Shown: positions 1 to 7,477, counted from the stretch's first letter. The stretch is 9,435 nucleotides of DNA from an uncultured Methanomicrobiales archaeon (GCA_946528255.1 CAMMYR010000011.1:1-9435), one strand, 5' to 3'. The notes: a model not told the origin generated them from the sequence alone. Numbers and translations are program-made.

Positions 1-177
1 ATCGCAGACGACCTCGTCGGGAGCGCCGTTCAGATAGTCCGATAGGGTGATCTCTATCGAATCCCCGCGGACCCTCCAGGAGTAGAAGAACTCCTTCCTG
101 GATGCCATGCGGACCGTAGCGGTCCCATAATAAGGGGAGCAAGCGCTGGCTACTATGTCGCTTACGTCCCTTCCCAT
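1..177 (-). CDS. Unrecognised small protein, N-terminal 59 residues (partial)
   Basis: This frame opens at ATG 177-175, after an in-frame TGA at 186-184, and runs to the window edge without a stop. The 59 visible residues have a natural composition: an Ile/Val/aromatic-rich stretch (KEFFYSW, then SIEITLSDY at about 45-53) followed by APDEVV at about 54-59. The layout of beta strands followed by a D/E-P-x-E-V helix start weakly recalls the N-terminus of SprT/zincin-like archaeal proteins, but the metal-binding HExxH would lie outside the window, so no function is assigned. It is the last visible member of the minus-strand gene set and lies out of phase inside the extended YgiQ frame. Of the two overlapping frames, this one looks much more like real protein. 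A GGAG lies about 15 nt upstream of the start, farther than ideal, so translation may depend on the upstream gene. Confidence 0.6.
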   Translation of the reverse strand, partial: MGRDVSDIVASACSPYYGTATVRMASRKEFFYSWRVRGDSIEITLSDYLNGAPDEVVCD

Positions 178-1852
178 GCCCCATCACCATCTCCTTCTGC
201 CTCTGCCTGCGCTGGATGGACTTCTCCACTTTAACATCTCCGTATGAGGCATCCATGGAGGTGCAGAACATCATGGTGGATTCGGTGGACGGAGCGGGGG
301 TGAATACCTGGACCTGCTCCGGGCGCATCCTCAGCTCCCTGCTGCAGAATTCCGATAATCCGCGCATATCGTCGTCGGTGCAGCCCGGGTGTGCGGCCAT
401 GAAGTAGTAGGTCAGGTACTGGTCCTTGCCGCATTCGCGGGTGCAGCGGTCGAACATCGCCTTGAATCTCAGCAGGGAATCCGGCCCGGGCTTCCCCATG
501 TACTCCAGAACCCTGGCGGAGGTGTGCTCCGGAGCCACCTTCATCTGGCCGGAGACGTGGTTGGAGACGACTTCCGAGAGGTATTCTTCCCCGTGGACCC
601 TGTCGGCCAGGACCATGTCGTAGCGGATGCCGGAGTTGACGAAGACCCTCCTCACACCCTCCACTTCGGATATCCTCCTGAGAAGATCGATCTGCCTTGA
701 ATGGTCGATGGGGAGTTTCGGGCAGGGCTTCCCGCCGAGGCACCTGCGGTCCTTGCAGGCACCTTTGGTTCCCTTTACGCCGCATTCGATGCCGTACATG
801 TTGGCCGTGGGTCCCCCCACGTCCTGGATCGTCCCGTTGAAGCCCTTCTTCGCCGCCATGCACTGGACCTCGGCGATTATCGACTCCTCGGACCTGCTGA
901 CAACGGTCCTCCCCTGATGGGCGGCTATGGCGCAAAAGGCGCACTCCCCGTAGCAGCCCCGGTGGGTGGTGACGGAGTTCTTGACGGTGTCCATGCATTT
1001 CACGTGGCCCTGCTTCGCATAGTACGGGTGCACGGCGTTCTCGAAATCCGATCCGTACAGGGAATCCAATTCCTGCGTCGTAAGCGGCCTCTGGGGGCGT
1101 TTCTGCACCAGGTACCTGTCTCCGTGCCTCTGCACCGCATCCTTGGCCGTGACGGGGTCGCAGGACGCCTTGAATTGGTTGTATAGCCTGACGAAAGCCC
1201 TGCGGTCGGCCAGGCAGTCCTCGTAAGACGGGAATTCCTCGCAGCCCTCCGGCTTCCGGGATGACATGTAGCATATCCCCCGGATATCCCTCCAGTCCTC
1301 CCCTTCGGTCATCCTCTGGCATATCTCCAGCGTGGCCAGCTCGGCCATGCCGTAGATTATGCCGTCCGCCTTGGAATCCAGCAGTATGGATCTCCTGATG
1401 GAATCCGACCAGAAATCATAATGGGCGATGCGCCTGAGGCTGGCCTCGATGCCTGCCAGGAATATGGGCCGGCCCTTGATGTGCTTCTTGATGAGGTTGG
1501 TGTATGCAATGCACGCCCTGTCCGGGCGGCGGTCGTTGATGCCGCCGGGCGTGAAGTCGTCGTCCTTGCGGAACTTCTTCGTGGGGGTGTAGTTGGCCAC
1601 CATGGAATCCACGCACCCCGCCGAAACGGACCAGAACAGCCTGGGCTGGCCCAGGCGGGCGATATCGTCCGGCGAATCCACCGCGGGCTGTGCGATTATA
1701 GCCGCTTTTATCCCATGGTCAAGCAGCCAGTGGCCTATGAGAGCGGTGCCGTTGTAGGAGTTGTCGGTGTAGGTATCCCCGGACACCAGTACGACGTCTG
1801 GCGCGTCCCATCCCAGGGCGCGCATCTCGGATTCGGTCGTCGGTAGGAACAT
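1..1852 (-). CDS. ygiQ: YgiQ family radical SAM protein (UPF0313), no stop within window
   Basis: This is a member of the YgiQ/UPF0313 radical SAM family, whose substrate is not established. It should bind a 4Fe-4S cluster and S-adenosylmethionine in the cytoplasm. The start at 1852 is chosen because MFLPTT followed by ALGWD and a V-L-V-S-G-D segment is the typical family N-terminus. The radical SAM signature CX3CX2C is Cys300, Cys304 and Cys307, followed by a VGGPTANMYG segment (about 345-354), a second Cys cluster (CKDRRC, then KPCP) typical of the family, and FTPAPST at about 517-523. The recognisable protein ends near residue 557 (nt 182). After that the frame stays open to the window edge for at least 60 Arg/Gly/Leu-rich codons that read like an out-of-phase shadow of the next gene. 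The true C-terminus is therefore uncertain: a real extension, or a frameshift near nt 180-200. The start overlaps the Sel1 gene by 134 nt. Confidence 0.9.
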   Translation of the reverse strand, partial: MFLPTTESEMRALGWDAPDVVLVSGDTYTDNSYNGTALIGHWLLDHGIKAAIIAQPAVDSPDDIARLGQPRLFWSVSAGCVDSMVANYTPTKKFRKDDDFTPGGINDRRPDRACIAYTNLIKKHIKGRPIFLAGIEASLRRIAHYDFWSDSIRRSILLDSKADGIIYGMAELATLEICQRMTEGEDWRDIRGICYMSSRKPEGCEEFPSYEDCLADRRAFVRLYNQFKASCDPVTAKDAVQRHGDRYLVQKRPQRPLTTQELDSLYGSDFENAVHPYYAKQGHVKCMDTVKNSVTTHRGCYGECAFCAIAAHQGRTVVSRSEESIIAEVQCMAAKKGFNGTIQDVGGPTANMYGIECGVKGTKGACKDRRCLGGKPCPKLPIDHSRQIDLLRRISEVEGVRRVFVNSGIRYDMVLADRVHGEEYLSEVVSNHVSGQMKVAPEHTSARVLEYMGKPGPDSLLRFKAMFDRCTRECGKDQYLTYYFMAAHPGCTDDDMRGLSEFCSRELRMRPEQVQVFTPAPSTESTMMFCTSMDASYGDVKVEKSIQRRQRQKEMVMGHGKGRKRHSSQRLLPLLWDRYGPHGIQEGVLLLLEGPRGFDRDHPIGLSERRSRRGRLR

Positions 1853-2867
1853 CCCCGGCCTTCTTCCTGTCTTCCTCGATCTGCTCCAGGAGCTCCCTCA
1901 GGTCCTCGTCCCCGCAGGCGACGCCGTAGCGTATGAGGTCGTACAGCTCGCCCTCGTACTCCTCCTTGGCGGTGTCGTCGGCGATGCGGTAGACCAGCTC
2001 CTCCACGCATCCCACGTGGCCCAGCTCCGCGCCCATGCGGATGTACACCTCGGCCTTGGCGGTGTCGCCGCAGTATTCGGGATCCTCGATGTACAGCTGC
2101 GCCAGATTGGCCGCCGCCTCCACATCCCCGTTCCTGGCCATGGAATCCAGCATGGCCACGGGATCGCATCCCACGTCCGTGCCGGATTTCCTGAGGTCGA
2201 GGAGCATCATGGCCGCGGGGGCGTATCCCAGCTCCGCGGATTGGATCAGATAATCGATGCCTTTGCCCTCGTCCCTTTCGGCGTGGACCCCGTCCAGGTA
2301 GATCCTGCCCAGGTCGTACTGCGCCGTGGCATCGCCGGAAAGGGCCAGGTCCAGCAGCATGGATACGGCACCCTCGACATCCTTCCCCCCGGCCTCGCCG
2401 GAGAGCTTCAGCTCCGCGATTATGGAATCGGCGCCGGAGTTACCGGCCTCCTTGGATCTTGTGGCGTACTCGTACGCCTTCGCGGGGTCCCTGGGGGTCC
2501 CCAGGCCGTCCATGTACATGGCGGCCACCAGGCTCAGGGCCATGCCGCCGTATCTGTCGGCGACTTCCTTCACCTTGGTGAACAGCTCCGCCTGGGCGGC
2601 CTCGCCCATGGCGGCGGAAGCGTAGATCCTCCTGGCCAGGGCGTCGTCGACGCCCAGCTCGAAGGCGCGCTCCTCCATCCTGGCGCAGAAGGCGTCGTCG
2701 AACACCTCTGGAGAGATCTCGGCGAGGTCGTCCAGGGCATCCAGGCATCCTGTCAGGCGGGATTCGACCGCCATCTCGACCAGGCCCCTGACCTTCAGCA
2801 GGTCCTGCTCGGTGTGGTCGCTGGACATTATCTCGTCGATCATCTCGAGCGGGTCGCCTGCGGTCAT
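1719..2867 (-). CDS. Sel1-repeat (TPR-like) protein with out-of-phase C-terminal tail
   Basis: The 382-residue product is an alpha-solenoid of Sel1-like repeats, a fold that mediates protein-protein contacts; its partner is unknown. Repeats are visible at about 108-143 (ending SKEAG), 145-175, 179-213 (ATAQYDLGRIYLDG, ending SAELG), 215-246 and 249-284 (ending GAELG), each with the A-x-x-x-L-G/A-x-x-Y pattern. The acidic N-terminal 100 residues look helical. There is no signal peptide or membrane segment, so it is probably cytoplasmic. The start is firm: ATG 2867-2865 overlaps the TGA of the kinase-GNAT gene as ATGA, with GGAG 8 nt upstream, indicating translational coupling. Residues from about 339 onward are encoded on top of the YgiQ start and are Arg-rich and unlike the rest, so this 44-residue tail is probably not a folded domain. 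Confidence 0.85.
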   Translation of the reverse strand: MTAGDPLEMIDEIMSSDHTEQDLLKVRGLVEMAVESRLTGCLDALDDLAEISPEVFDDAFCARMEERAFELGVDDALARRIYASAAMGEAAQAELFTKVKEVADRYGGMALSLVAAMYMDGLGTPRDPAKAYEYATRSKEAGNSGADSIIAELKLSGEAGGKDVEGAVSMLLDLALSGDATAQYDLGRIYLDGVHAERDEGKGIDYLIQSAELGYAPAAMMLLDLRKSGTDVGCDPVAMLDSMARNGDVEAAANLAQLYIEDPEYCGDTAKAEVYIRMGAELGHVGCVEELVYRIADDTAKEEYEGELYDLIRYGVACGDEDLRELLEQIEEDRKKAGDVPTDDRIRDARPGMGRARRRTGVRGYLHRQLLQRHRSHRPLAA

Positions 2868-4210
2868 AGCATCAGCTCCAGGTTGTAATCGTGGTTTATG
2901 TGGCCATCGCCCATGTCCACGTCCGCCTCGGACACGATCTGGAATCCGAAGGACTTGTATGCAGCCAGGGCGGTCTCGTTCATGCGGTTGGTGGTCAGCC
3001 TGATGCAGCGGTAGCCCATGGACGAGGCGATGATCCTGACGTACCCCATCATCTCCTTGGAGAGCCCCTTGCCGCGGTACTGCTTCAGCAGGTAGAACTT
3101 GGACAGGAACAGGTGGTCGCTCTCGCGGCTGTAGGCCATGTATCCTATGGATTCTCCCCTCATCCTCACCAGGAGGTAGGTGTAGCCCTTGCGGCGGATG
3201 TAATCGGATATCCCCTCGAAGCTCTGGTATCTCTTGATGAGGTAGTCCAGATGCTCGTCGGGCTCCATCCCGCGGAAGGCCTCCGGCCAGATGGTGCTTG
3301 CCATGGATGCGATGATCCTTATCTGGTCGTCCTTGGTGACCTCCTCGATGGAAAGCATGGGGGAATAGGACCTGATTATGCCGGCGTAATCCGCCAAGCC
3401 GGGTTCGAAATCCACCCCGTACCTGACGTCCTCCCCGGACACCATCGTCCTCCTGATGCTGCCTACCGTGAGGTCAACGGCCGCGGATACGGCATCCCCC
3501 AGGGGGAGTCCGGACTCGCAAGCGCCCACCAGGGCGGAGCCGAACACATCGCCGGTCCCGTGGTAATAGCCGGGAATCTCCTGCCTCATGACCTCGCCCT
3601 TCTCGCCGGTGGTGTAATCCTTGTAGACAGCTCCGACGTATCCCTCCTCGAAGCTGACTCCTGTGATGACGATCCTATCGGCGCCGAAGGATTCGGCGGA
3701 ATCGATGAGGCCGTCGATGTATTCCTCGGAGTATGGTCCATCGGTGTACTCCTGGCCGAGCATCATGCACAGCTCGGTTACGTTGGGCATGATAACATCC
3801 GCCGACTCGCAGAGCGTCCTCATACCCGCAGGGAAATCCGGCCCGAAGACGGAATACAGCTTCCCCTTGTCGGCCATGACGGGATCCACGTAGACGGTGG
3901 TGGAGTAGGACGACACGTCCTTGATTATCTGCTTGACCAGGTCTATCTGCTGGAACGATCCCAGGAAACCGGTGTATACGGCATCGAATTTCAGCCCGAG
4001 GGATGACCAGTGCCTGTCCACGAGCATCATGTCCTCCGTCAGGTCGCGGTAGGTGAATCCGGTGAAACCGCCGGTGTGGGTGGACAGCACGGCCGTCGGG
4101 AGCACGGAGCATTCTATGCCGGCCGAGGATATGATGGGCAGGGCGACCGTCAGGGAGCATCTCCCGACGCAGGAGATGTCGTGGATCGCCAGGACCCTCT
4201 TGTGATTCAT
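2864..4210 (-). CDS. Pyridoxal/pyridoxamine kinase fused to GNAT N-acetyltransferase
   Basis: A two-domain protein of 448 residues. Residues 1-285 are a PfkB/ribokinase-fold pyridoxal (pyridoxamine) kinase of the PdxK/PdxY type, which phosphorylates B6 vitamers with ATP in PLP salvage. Family marks are HDISCVGRCSL (10-20), the conserved STHTGGFTG (43-51), DPVMADKGKLY (109-119), MPNVTEL (141-147) and the anion-hole/catalytic GTGD (218-221, Asp221). Free kinases of this group are about 280-290 aa, so this domain is complete. Residues 286-448 form a GNAT domain with the acetyl-CoA binding segment KQYRGKG (376-382) and a typical end, NETALAAYKSFGF (411-423). The GNAT substrate cannot be told. The start lies 22 nt from the centre of a TATA box, suggesting a leaderless message. 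It is the first gene of the minus-strand set and couples to the Sel1 gene through ATGA. Confidence 0.92.
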   Translation of the reverse strand: MNHKRVLAIHDISCVGRCSLTVALPIISSAGIECSVLPTAVLSTHTGGFTGFTYRDLTEDMMLVDRHWSSLGLKFDAVYTGFLGSFQQIDLVKQIIKDVSSYSTTVYVDPVMADKGKLYSVFGPDFPAGMRTLCESADVIMPNVTELCMMLGQEYTDGPYSEEYIDGLIDSAESFGADRIVITGVSFEEGYVGAVYKDYTTGEKGEVMRQEIPGYYHGTGDVFGSALVGACESGLPLGDAVSAAVDLTVGSIRRTMVSGEDVRYGVDFEPGLADYAGIIRSYSPMLSIEEVTKDDQIRIIASMASTIWPEAFRGMEPDEHLDYLIKRYQSFEGISDYIRRKGYTYLLVRMRGESIGYMAYSRESDHLFLSKFYLLKQYRGKGLSKEMMGYVRIIASSMGYRCIRLTTNRMNETALAAYKSFGFQIVSEADVDMGDGHINHDYNLELML

Positions 4211-4228
4211 GAAGGGGTATGGACGGGG

Positions 4229-4236
4229 TATTTAAT
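4229..4236 (-). promoter_or_regulatory. TATA box for the kinase-GNAT operon
   Basis: On the minus strand the sequence reads ATTAAATA, centred about 22 nt upstream of ATG 4210. This matches an archaeal TATA box placed for a transcription start at or next to the start codon. There is no room for a 5' leader with a ribosome binding site, so the message is probably leaderless. Confidence 0.6.
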
Positions 4237-4258
4237 GATGTGTGGTGGCGCTGACACC

Positions 4259-4264
4259 ATATAT
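4259..4264 (+). promoter_or_regulatory. TATA box for the TPR gene
   Basis: ATATAT, inside CCATATATG, is centred about 23 nt upstream of ATG 4285. It is the only AT-rich element in the plus-strand part of this 74-bp divergent region. The position again implies a leaderless transcript. Confidence 0.6.
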
Positions 4265-4271
4265 GTGCATG

Positions 4272-4285
4272 TGCATCGGGATGCA
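4272..4285. repeat. Perfect 6-2-6 inverted repeat at the TPR gene start site (operator candidate)
   Basis: TGCATC-GG-GATGCA is a perfect inverted repeat with 6-bp arms. It spans the predicted transcription start of the plus-strand gene and ends on the A of its start codon. TGCAT also occurs at 4266-4270, 4272-4276 and 4282-4286. A protein bound here would block the plus-strand start site; reaching the minus-strand TATA box 36 bp away would need a larger footprint or looping. The operator role is inference. Confidence 0.4.
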
Positions 4286-5178
4286 TGAACCAGTCCGACG
4301 CCCATTTGGAGAGGGCACTCGAGGAGTCCAACGACCGCGTCAACGCGCTCGAGGCCTCCGGAACCCCGGAGGAGCTCCTGGACGCTTACGTCAACAGGGG
4401 CTGCGTGCTCCATATGCTGGGATACGGCGTACCCGCCATGGACGACCTGGAATCCGCCAGGGAAATCGCAGGGCGGCTGGACGGCGTCGACCCCGGGCTG
4501 CTGGTCAAGATGTACACCACCATGGCCTGCATCGAGTTCGAAGCCGGTTCCGATCCGTCGGAGTACTACATGGAGGCGATACCCCTCCTTCCCAGGCTGG
4601 GTGAATCCTCCCGCTACTATGACCGCAGGTCCATCATCAGGATGTCCGTGGAATCCGCCCACGACCTCCTGGATTCCGAGGAGGCCGAGCTGGCCGTCCC
4701 CTTCCTGGAGCATTCGTTATCGCTGCTCTCCGGGCTCCGGGACCCTTGGTCCATGAACCGCATCGTGGAGCTCTGCAACCTCATGGGCGAGGCGGACGAT
4801 CAGCTCGATAACCCGGAAGCCGCCATAGATTATTACACCAGGGCGGTCGCGGTCGGCAGGGATCTCCTGGAATCGGAATCCATGGAGGAGCCCGGTTCCC
4901 TGGTCCTATCCCTGGTTTCCAGGGCGGATGTCTACCATTCCCTCGGGAGGATGGAGGAGTACGTCGGCGATGCCAAGGCGGCCATAGCTCTGCTCCAGGG
5001 CATGATGGAGATCGGCGACGAGGTCGACACCGAGATACTCATAAGCCTGCACGGCGACCTGGCGGACGCCCTCCTCAAGCTCGGCAGGACCGAGGAGGCA
5101 GAGAAGCACCTCCTCCAGAGCATGGAGCTGGGGATCAAAGGGCAGCAGGCCTACCTCGACGGAAGGGATCAGCGATAG
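4285..5178 (+). CDS. Tetratricopeptide-repeat protein
   Basis: The 297-residue, strongly acidic, all-helical protein has degenerate TPR units. They are clearest at about 30-64 (LLDAYVNRG, then A-x-x-D-L-E-x-A), about 72-105, 158-192 (NPEAAIDYYTRAVAVG), 207-240 (ADVYHSLGRMEEY) and 252-284 (DALLKLGRTEEAEKHLLQS). TPRs are protein-interaction scaffolds; no catalytic domain, signal peptide or membrane segment is visible, so the partner and role are unknown. The start ATG 4285 fits the TATA box at 4259-4264 and leaderless initiation. It is transcribed divergently from the kinase/Sel1 operon, so two helical-repeat genes flank this shared control region. It ends in TAG, with a second in-frame TAG 33 nt downstream (5209-5211); this would matter if the organism decodes UAG as pyrrolysine. 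Confidence 0.85.
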   Translation: MNQSDAHLERALEESNDRVNALEASGTPEELLDAYVNRGCVLHMLGYGVPAMDDLESAREIAGRLDGVDPGLLVKMYTTMACIEFEAGSDPSEYYMEAIPLLPRLGESSRYYDRRSIIRMSVESAHDLLDSEEAELAVPFLEHSLSLLSGLRDPWSMNRIVELCNLMGEADDQLDNPEAAIDYYTRAVAVGRDLLESESMEEPGSLVLSLVSRADVYHSLGRMEEYVGDAKAAIALLQGMMEIGDEVDTEILISLHGDLADALLKLGRTEEAEKHLLQSMELGIKGQQAYLDGRDQR

Positions 5179-5203
5179 CGATTCGCGGATGCTCAGCGCC
5201 TTG

Positions 5204-5210
5204 TTATATA
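5204..5210 (+). promoter_or_regulatory. TATA box for the helicase gene
   Basis: TTATATA is centred 27 nt before ATG 5234, inside the 55-bp gap after the TPR gene. No Shine-Dalgarno sequence precedes the ATG, which supports a leaderless message with its own promoter rather than readthrough from the TPR gene. Confidence 0.7.
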
Positions 5211-5233
5211 GGTAGCACCCTTGACCCTTCGTC

Positions 5234-7477
5234 ATGCAAGGACTGTTCTGCCCAAATTGCAAGAGCCTCATGCCCCCGGGCGCCGCGAGGTGCCGCAACT
5301 GCTTCAGGGAGCTGGACGGCAGCAACATCAGCAAGCAGTCCGTTCTGACGGCCGATGCCCCCAGGAAGTCGGCACCTGTGAAGATCCTTGACAAACCCAA
5401 CCCGCAGGCCCCGTTCATGCCATATCCGATCAGGGGCTCCCAGCTGGAGATGATCGAGGACATCCTGGGCGCCCTGAACGAGGGGAAGCATATCATCATG
5501 GAATCCGGCACAGGCACAGGGAAGACGGTCACATCTCTCGCCGCCGCCCTCGAGCACGCCAGGTCCAACAACAAGAAGATAATCTACCTGGTCCGCACCA
5601 TATCCCAGGGATCCCAGGTGATGAGGGAGCTCAGGGCCATAAACAGGATACAGAACGTATCCGGCCTGGTGATAACCGGCCGCCAGAAGTCCTGCCCCCT
5701 CTTCAGGAGCCTGGAAGGCTACGAGAGCATCCCGTCCCAGGTCCTATCCGTGATGTGCGATGCGAAGAAGCAGAACAGCATCAGGGGCATCGGCGGCGGT
5801 TGCAGGTTCTTCGACAAGGCCAGGAACGATCCCGAATCCCTGCAGAACTATGTCCTGAACAACATCCCGGACTCGACGGATCTGGATACATACTGCGAGA
5901 CCAATGGAATATGCCCCTACGAGGGTAGGAAGGCCCTCATGAAGAGCATGGACGTGGTCGTGGTGGCCTACACCCAGATCCTCACTAGGGACATACGCAC
6001 CAGCCTGCTTGCGAACATGGGTCTGGAGGACGAGTCCGACAGGATACTGCTCATTATCGACGAGGCCCACAACTTCATAGACCAGGCCCGCGACGCGGAG
6101 AGCTTCCGCATCGACATGAGGATGCTGAACGCATCCATAGACGAGTGCTCCACGTTCAGGTCCCCGGAGGTTCACCCAGGAGTCCAGCTGAAGACCTTCC
6201 TGGAGTACTTCAAGAACAGCATCAGGGCGGTCGCCACCCAGAAGATCGAGCTGGGGAAGAGCGAGGTCATCATCGACGATGATTTCATAGAGCGCAGGAT
6301 GATGGAGAAGTTCTCCATGTCCGCAACCGAATTCACGGATGCCATCGACAGGGTGGTATCCCTAGGGGAGGCCAGGACCGAGCTGCTGATGCAGAACAAC
6401 GAGAACAGGATGTCGGACATCCAGATGCTGGGGGAGGCCATGAAGAACTGGTGCACGTCCACGTCCTCAAGATACATCAGGTCCCTGAAGGTGGACAAGG
6501 ACGGGGAGATACTCTCCGCGTTCTGCATGGACCCCTACGAGACCAGCCTGTTCCTCAATTCGTTGAAGGGATCGGTCCACATGTCCGGTACGCTGGCCCC
6601 CATGGACCAGTACGCCAGGGTGCTGGGGCTATCGGGAAACCCCAGGTTCAGGACCTATCCCTCCCCCTTCCCTCCCGAGAACCGCAAGGTCATCTACATC
6701 GGAGATGCAACCACCGCCACAGCCGAGATGAAGAGGGATCCCGGCAACAAGGACCGCCTGGAGAGGTACATCGCATCCCTCTGCAACTCCGTGGACAAGA
6801 ACACTCTGGTGTTCTTCACCAGCTACGGCAACATGAGCCTCATGAGGACCTACCTCGAAAGGCACGTCGACAAGGTCCAGTACTGGGAGGAGAGGGGCAA
6901 CAGCAAGCGCACGATGCAGAAGCTGGACGCCTTCAGGAACGGCAGGAACGGTGTGTTCTTCACCGTCATGGGCGGTAACATCGCCGAGGGTATAGACTTC
7001 CCCGGCGACGAGCTCTGCTTCGCCATCATCGTCGGTATACCGTTCCCGCCGCCGGATGCCAACAACAGGGCCATGCAGGCCGTCTTCGACCAGAGGTACG
7101 CCGGCAGGGGGTTCAACTACGTCAGCCTGATCCCCGCCGTCAGGAAGATGAAGCAGGCCATCGGCCGCCTGATAAGGACGGAGACCGACAGGGGCATGGC
7201 GGTCATCCTGGACAGCAGGATGTCCAGGTACCAATCGTACCTGCCGTGCGAGCTCTCGAAGGACCCGGCTGCGGATGCTGCTAGGTTCTTCAAGGACCGA
7301 CCAGCGTATATACACGGTATGAATCGGGGCATCCATGACGGGTATGTCGGTCCTCACGGACATCAAGATATGGGTGGTGCTGGGCATAGTGCTCGGCCTT
7401 GCCGTGGGATTCGACCATCCCGATTCCGGTACCATCCTTATGATCGTCCTGATGGCCCAGATGGTGCTGTCCCTTGA
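5234..7477 (+). CDS. XPD/Rad3/DinG-type Fe-S DNA helicase with N-terminal zinc ribbon
   Basis: A superfamily 2 ATP-dependent DNA helicase of the XPD/Rad3/DinG group, expected to unwind DNA 5'-3' in repair. An N-terminal zinc ribbon has Cys6/Cys9 and Cys20/Cys23. Walker A is SGTGTGKT (91-98, Lys97) and Walker B is DEAH (276-279). Between them lie cysteines in the XPD Fe-S domain arrangement: Cys154 (GRQKSC), Cys175, Cys190 (GGCRFFD) and Cys227 (ICPYE), with Cys221 also present. Later motifs are MSGTLAP (450-456), GGNIAEGIDFPG (580-591) and the motif VI segment QAIGRLIRT (641-649, Arg645 and Arg648). All catalytic motifs are intact. The recognisable protein ends around residue 690. Residues 701-747 are encoded on top of the next gene in another frame and are Gly/Pro/Arg-rich, so the last 47 residues are doubtful. 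The start at 5234 is supported by the TATA box 27 nt upstream and by the zinc ribbon beginning at residue 6. Confidence 0.93.
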   Translation: MQGLFCPNCKSLMPPGAARCRNCFRELDGSNISKQSVLTADAPRKSAPVKILDKPNPQAPFMPYPIRGSQLEMIEDILGALNEGKHIIMESGTGTGKTVTSLAAALEHARSNNKKIIYLVRTISQGSQVMRELRAINRIQNVSGLVITGRQKSCPLFRSLEGYESIPSQVLSVMCDAKKQNSIRGIGGGCRFFDKARNDPESLQNYVLNNIPDSTDLDTYCETNGICPYEGRKALMKSMDVVVVAYTQILTRDIRTSLLANMGLEDESDRILLIIDEAHNFIDQARDAESFRIDMRMLNASIDECSTFRSPEVHPGVQLKTFLEYFKNSIRAVATQKIELGKSEVIIDDDFIERRMMEKFSMSATEFTDAIDRVVSLGEARTELLMQNNENRMSDIQMLGEAMKNWCTSTSSRYIRSLKVDKDGEILSAFCMDPYETSLFLNSLKGSVHMSGTLAPMDQYARVLGLSGNPRFRTYPSPFPPENRKVIYIGDATTATAEMKRDPGNKDRLERYIASLCNSVDKNTLVFFTSYGNMSLMRTYLERHVDKVQYWEERGNSKRTMQKLDAFRNGRNGVFFTVMGGNIAEGIDFPGDELCFAIIVGIPFPPPDANNRAMQAVFDQRYAGRGFNYVSLIPAVRKMKQAIGRLIRTETDRGMAVILDSRMSRYQSYLPCELSKDPAADAARFFKDRPAYIHGMNRGIHDGYVGPHGHQDMGGAGHSARPCRGIRPSRFRYHPYDRPDGPDGAVP
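7307..7312 (+). promoter_or_regulatory. TATA box for the transporter gene, inside the helicase coding region
   Basis: TATATA is centred 25 nt before ATG 7335, the same spacing as at the other plus-strand genes. It lies in helicase codons about 691-693, so the transporter appears to have its own promoter embedded in the upstream reading frame. Confidence 0.65.

Noticed and set aside
231..1322. Long minus-strand frame (363 codons) inside the radical SAM gene
   Set aside because: It is Gly/Arg/Pro-rich and out of phase with the conserved YgiQ frame, which contains the CX3CX2C motif. It is a high-GC shadow.
2016..2888. 290-codon plus-strand frame opposite the Sel1 gene
   Set aside because: It is antisense to clear Sel1 repeats, has no recognisable domain and has shadow-like composition.
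2891..4006. 371-codon plus-strand frame opposite the kinase-GNAT gene
   Set aside because: It is antisense to a well-recognised enzyme, and its His/Val/Gly-rich composition is typical of a complement-strand shadow. No promoter precedes it.
4207..4713. 168-codon minus-strand frame opposite the TPR gene, running into the divergent promoter
   Set aside because: It would overlap both TATA boxes and the kinase start. Its composition is that of a shadow of the TPR gene.
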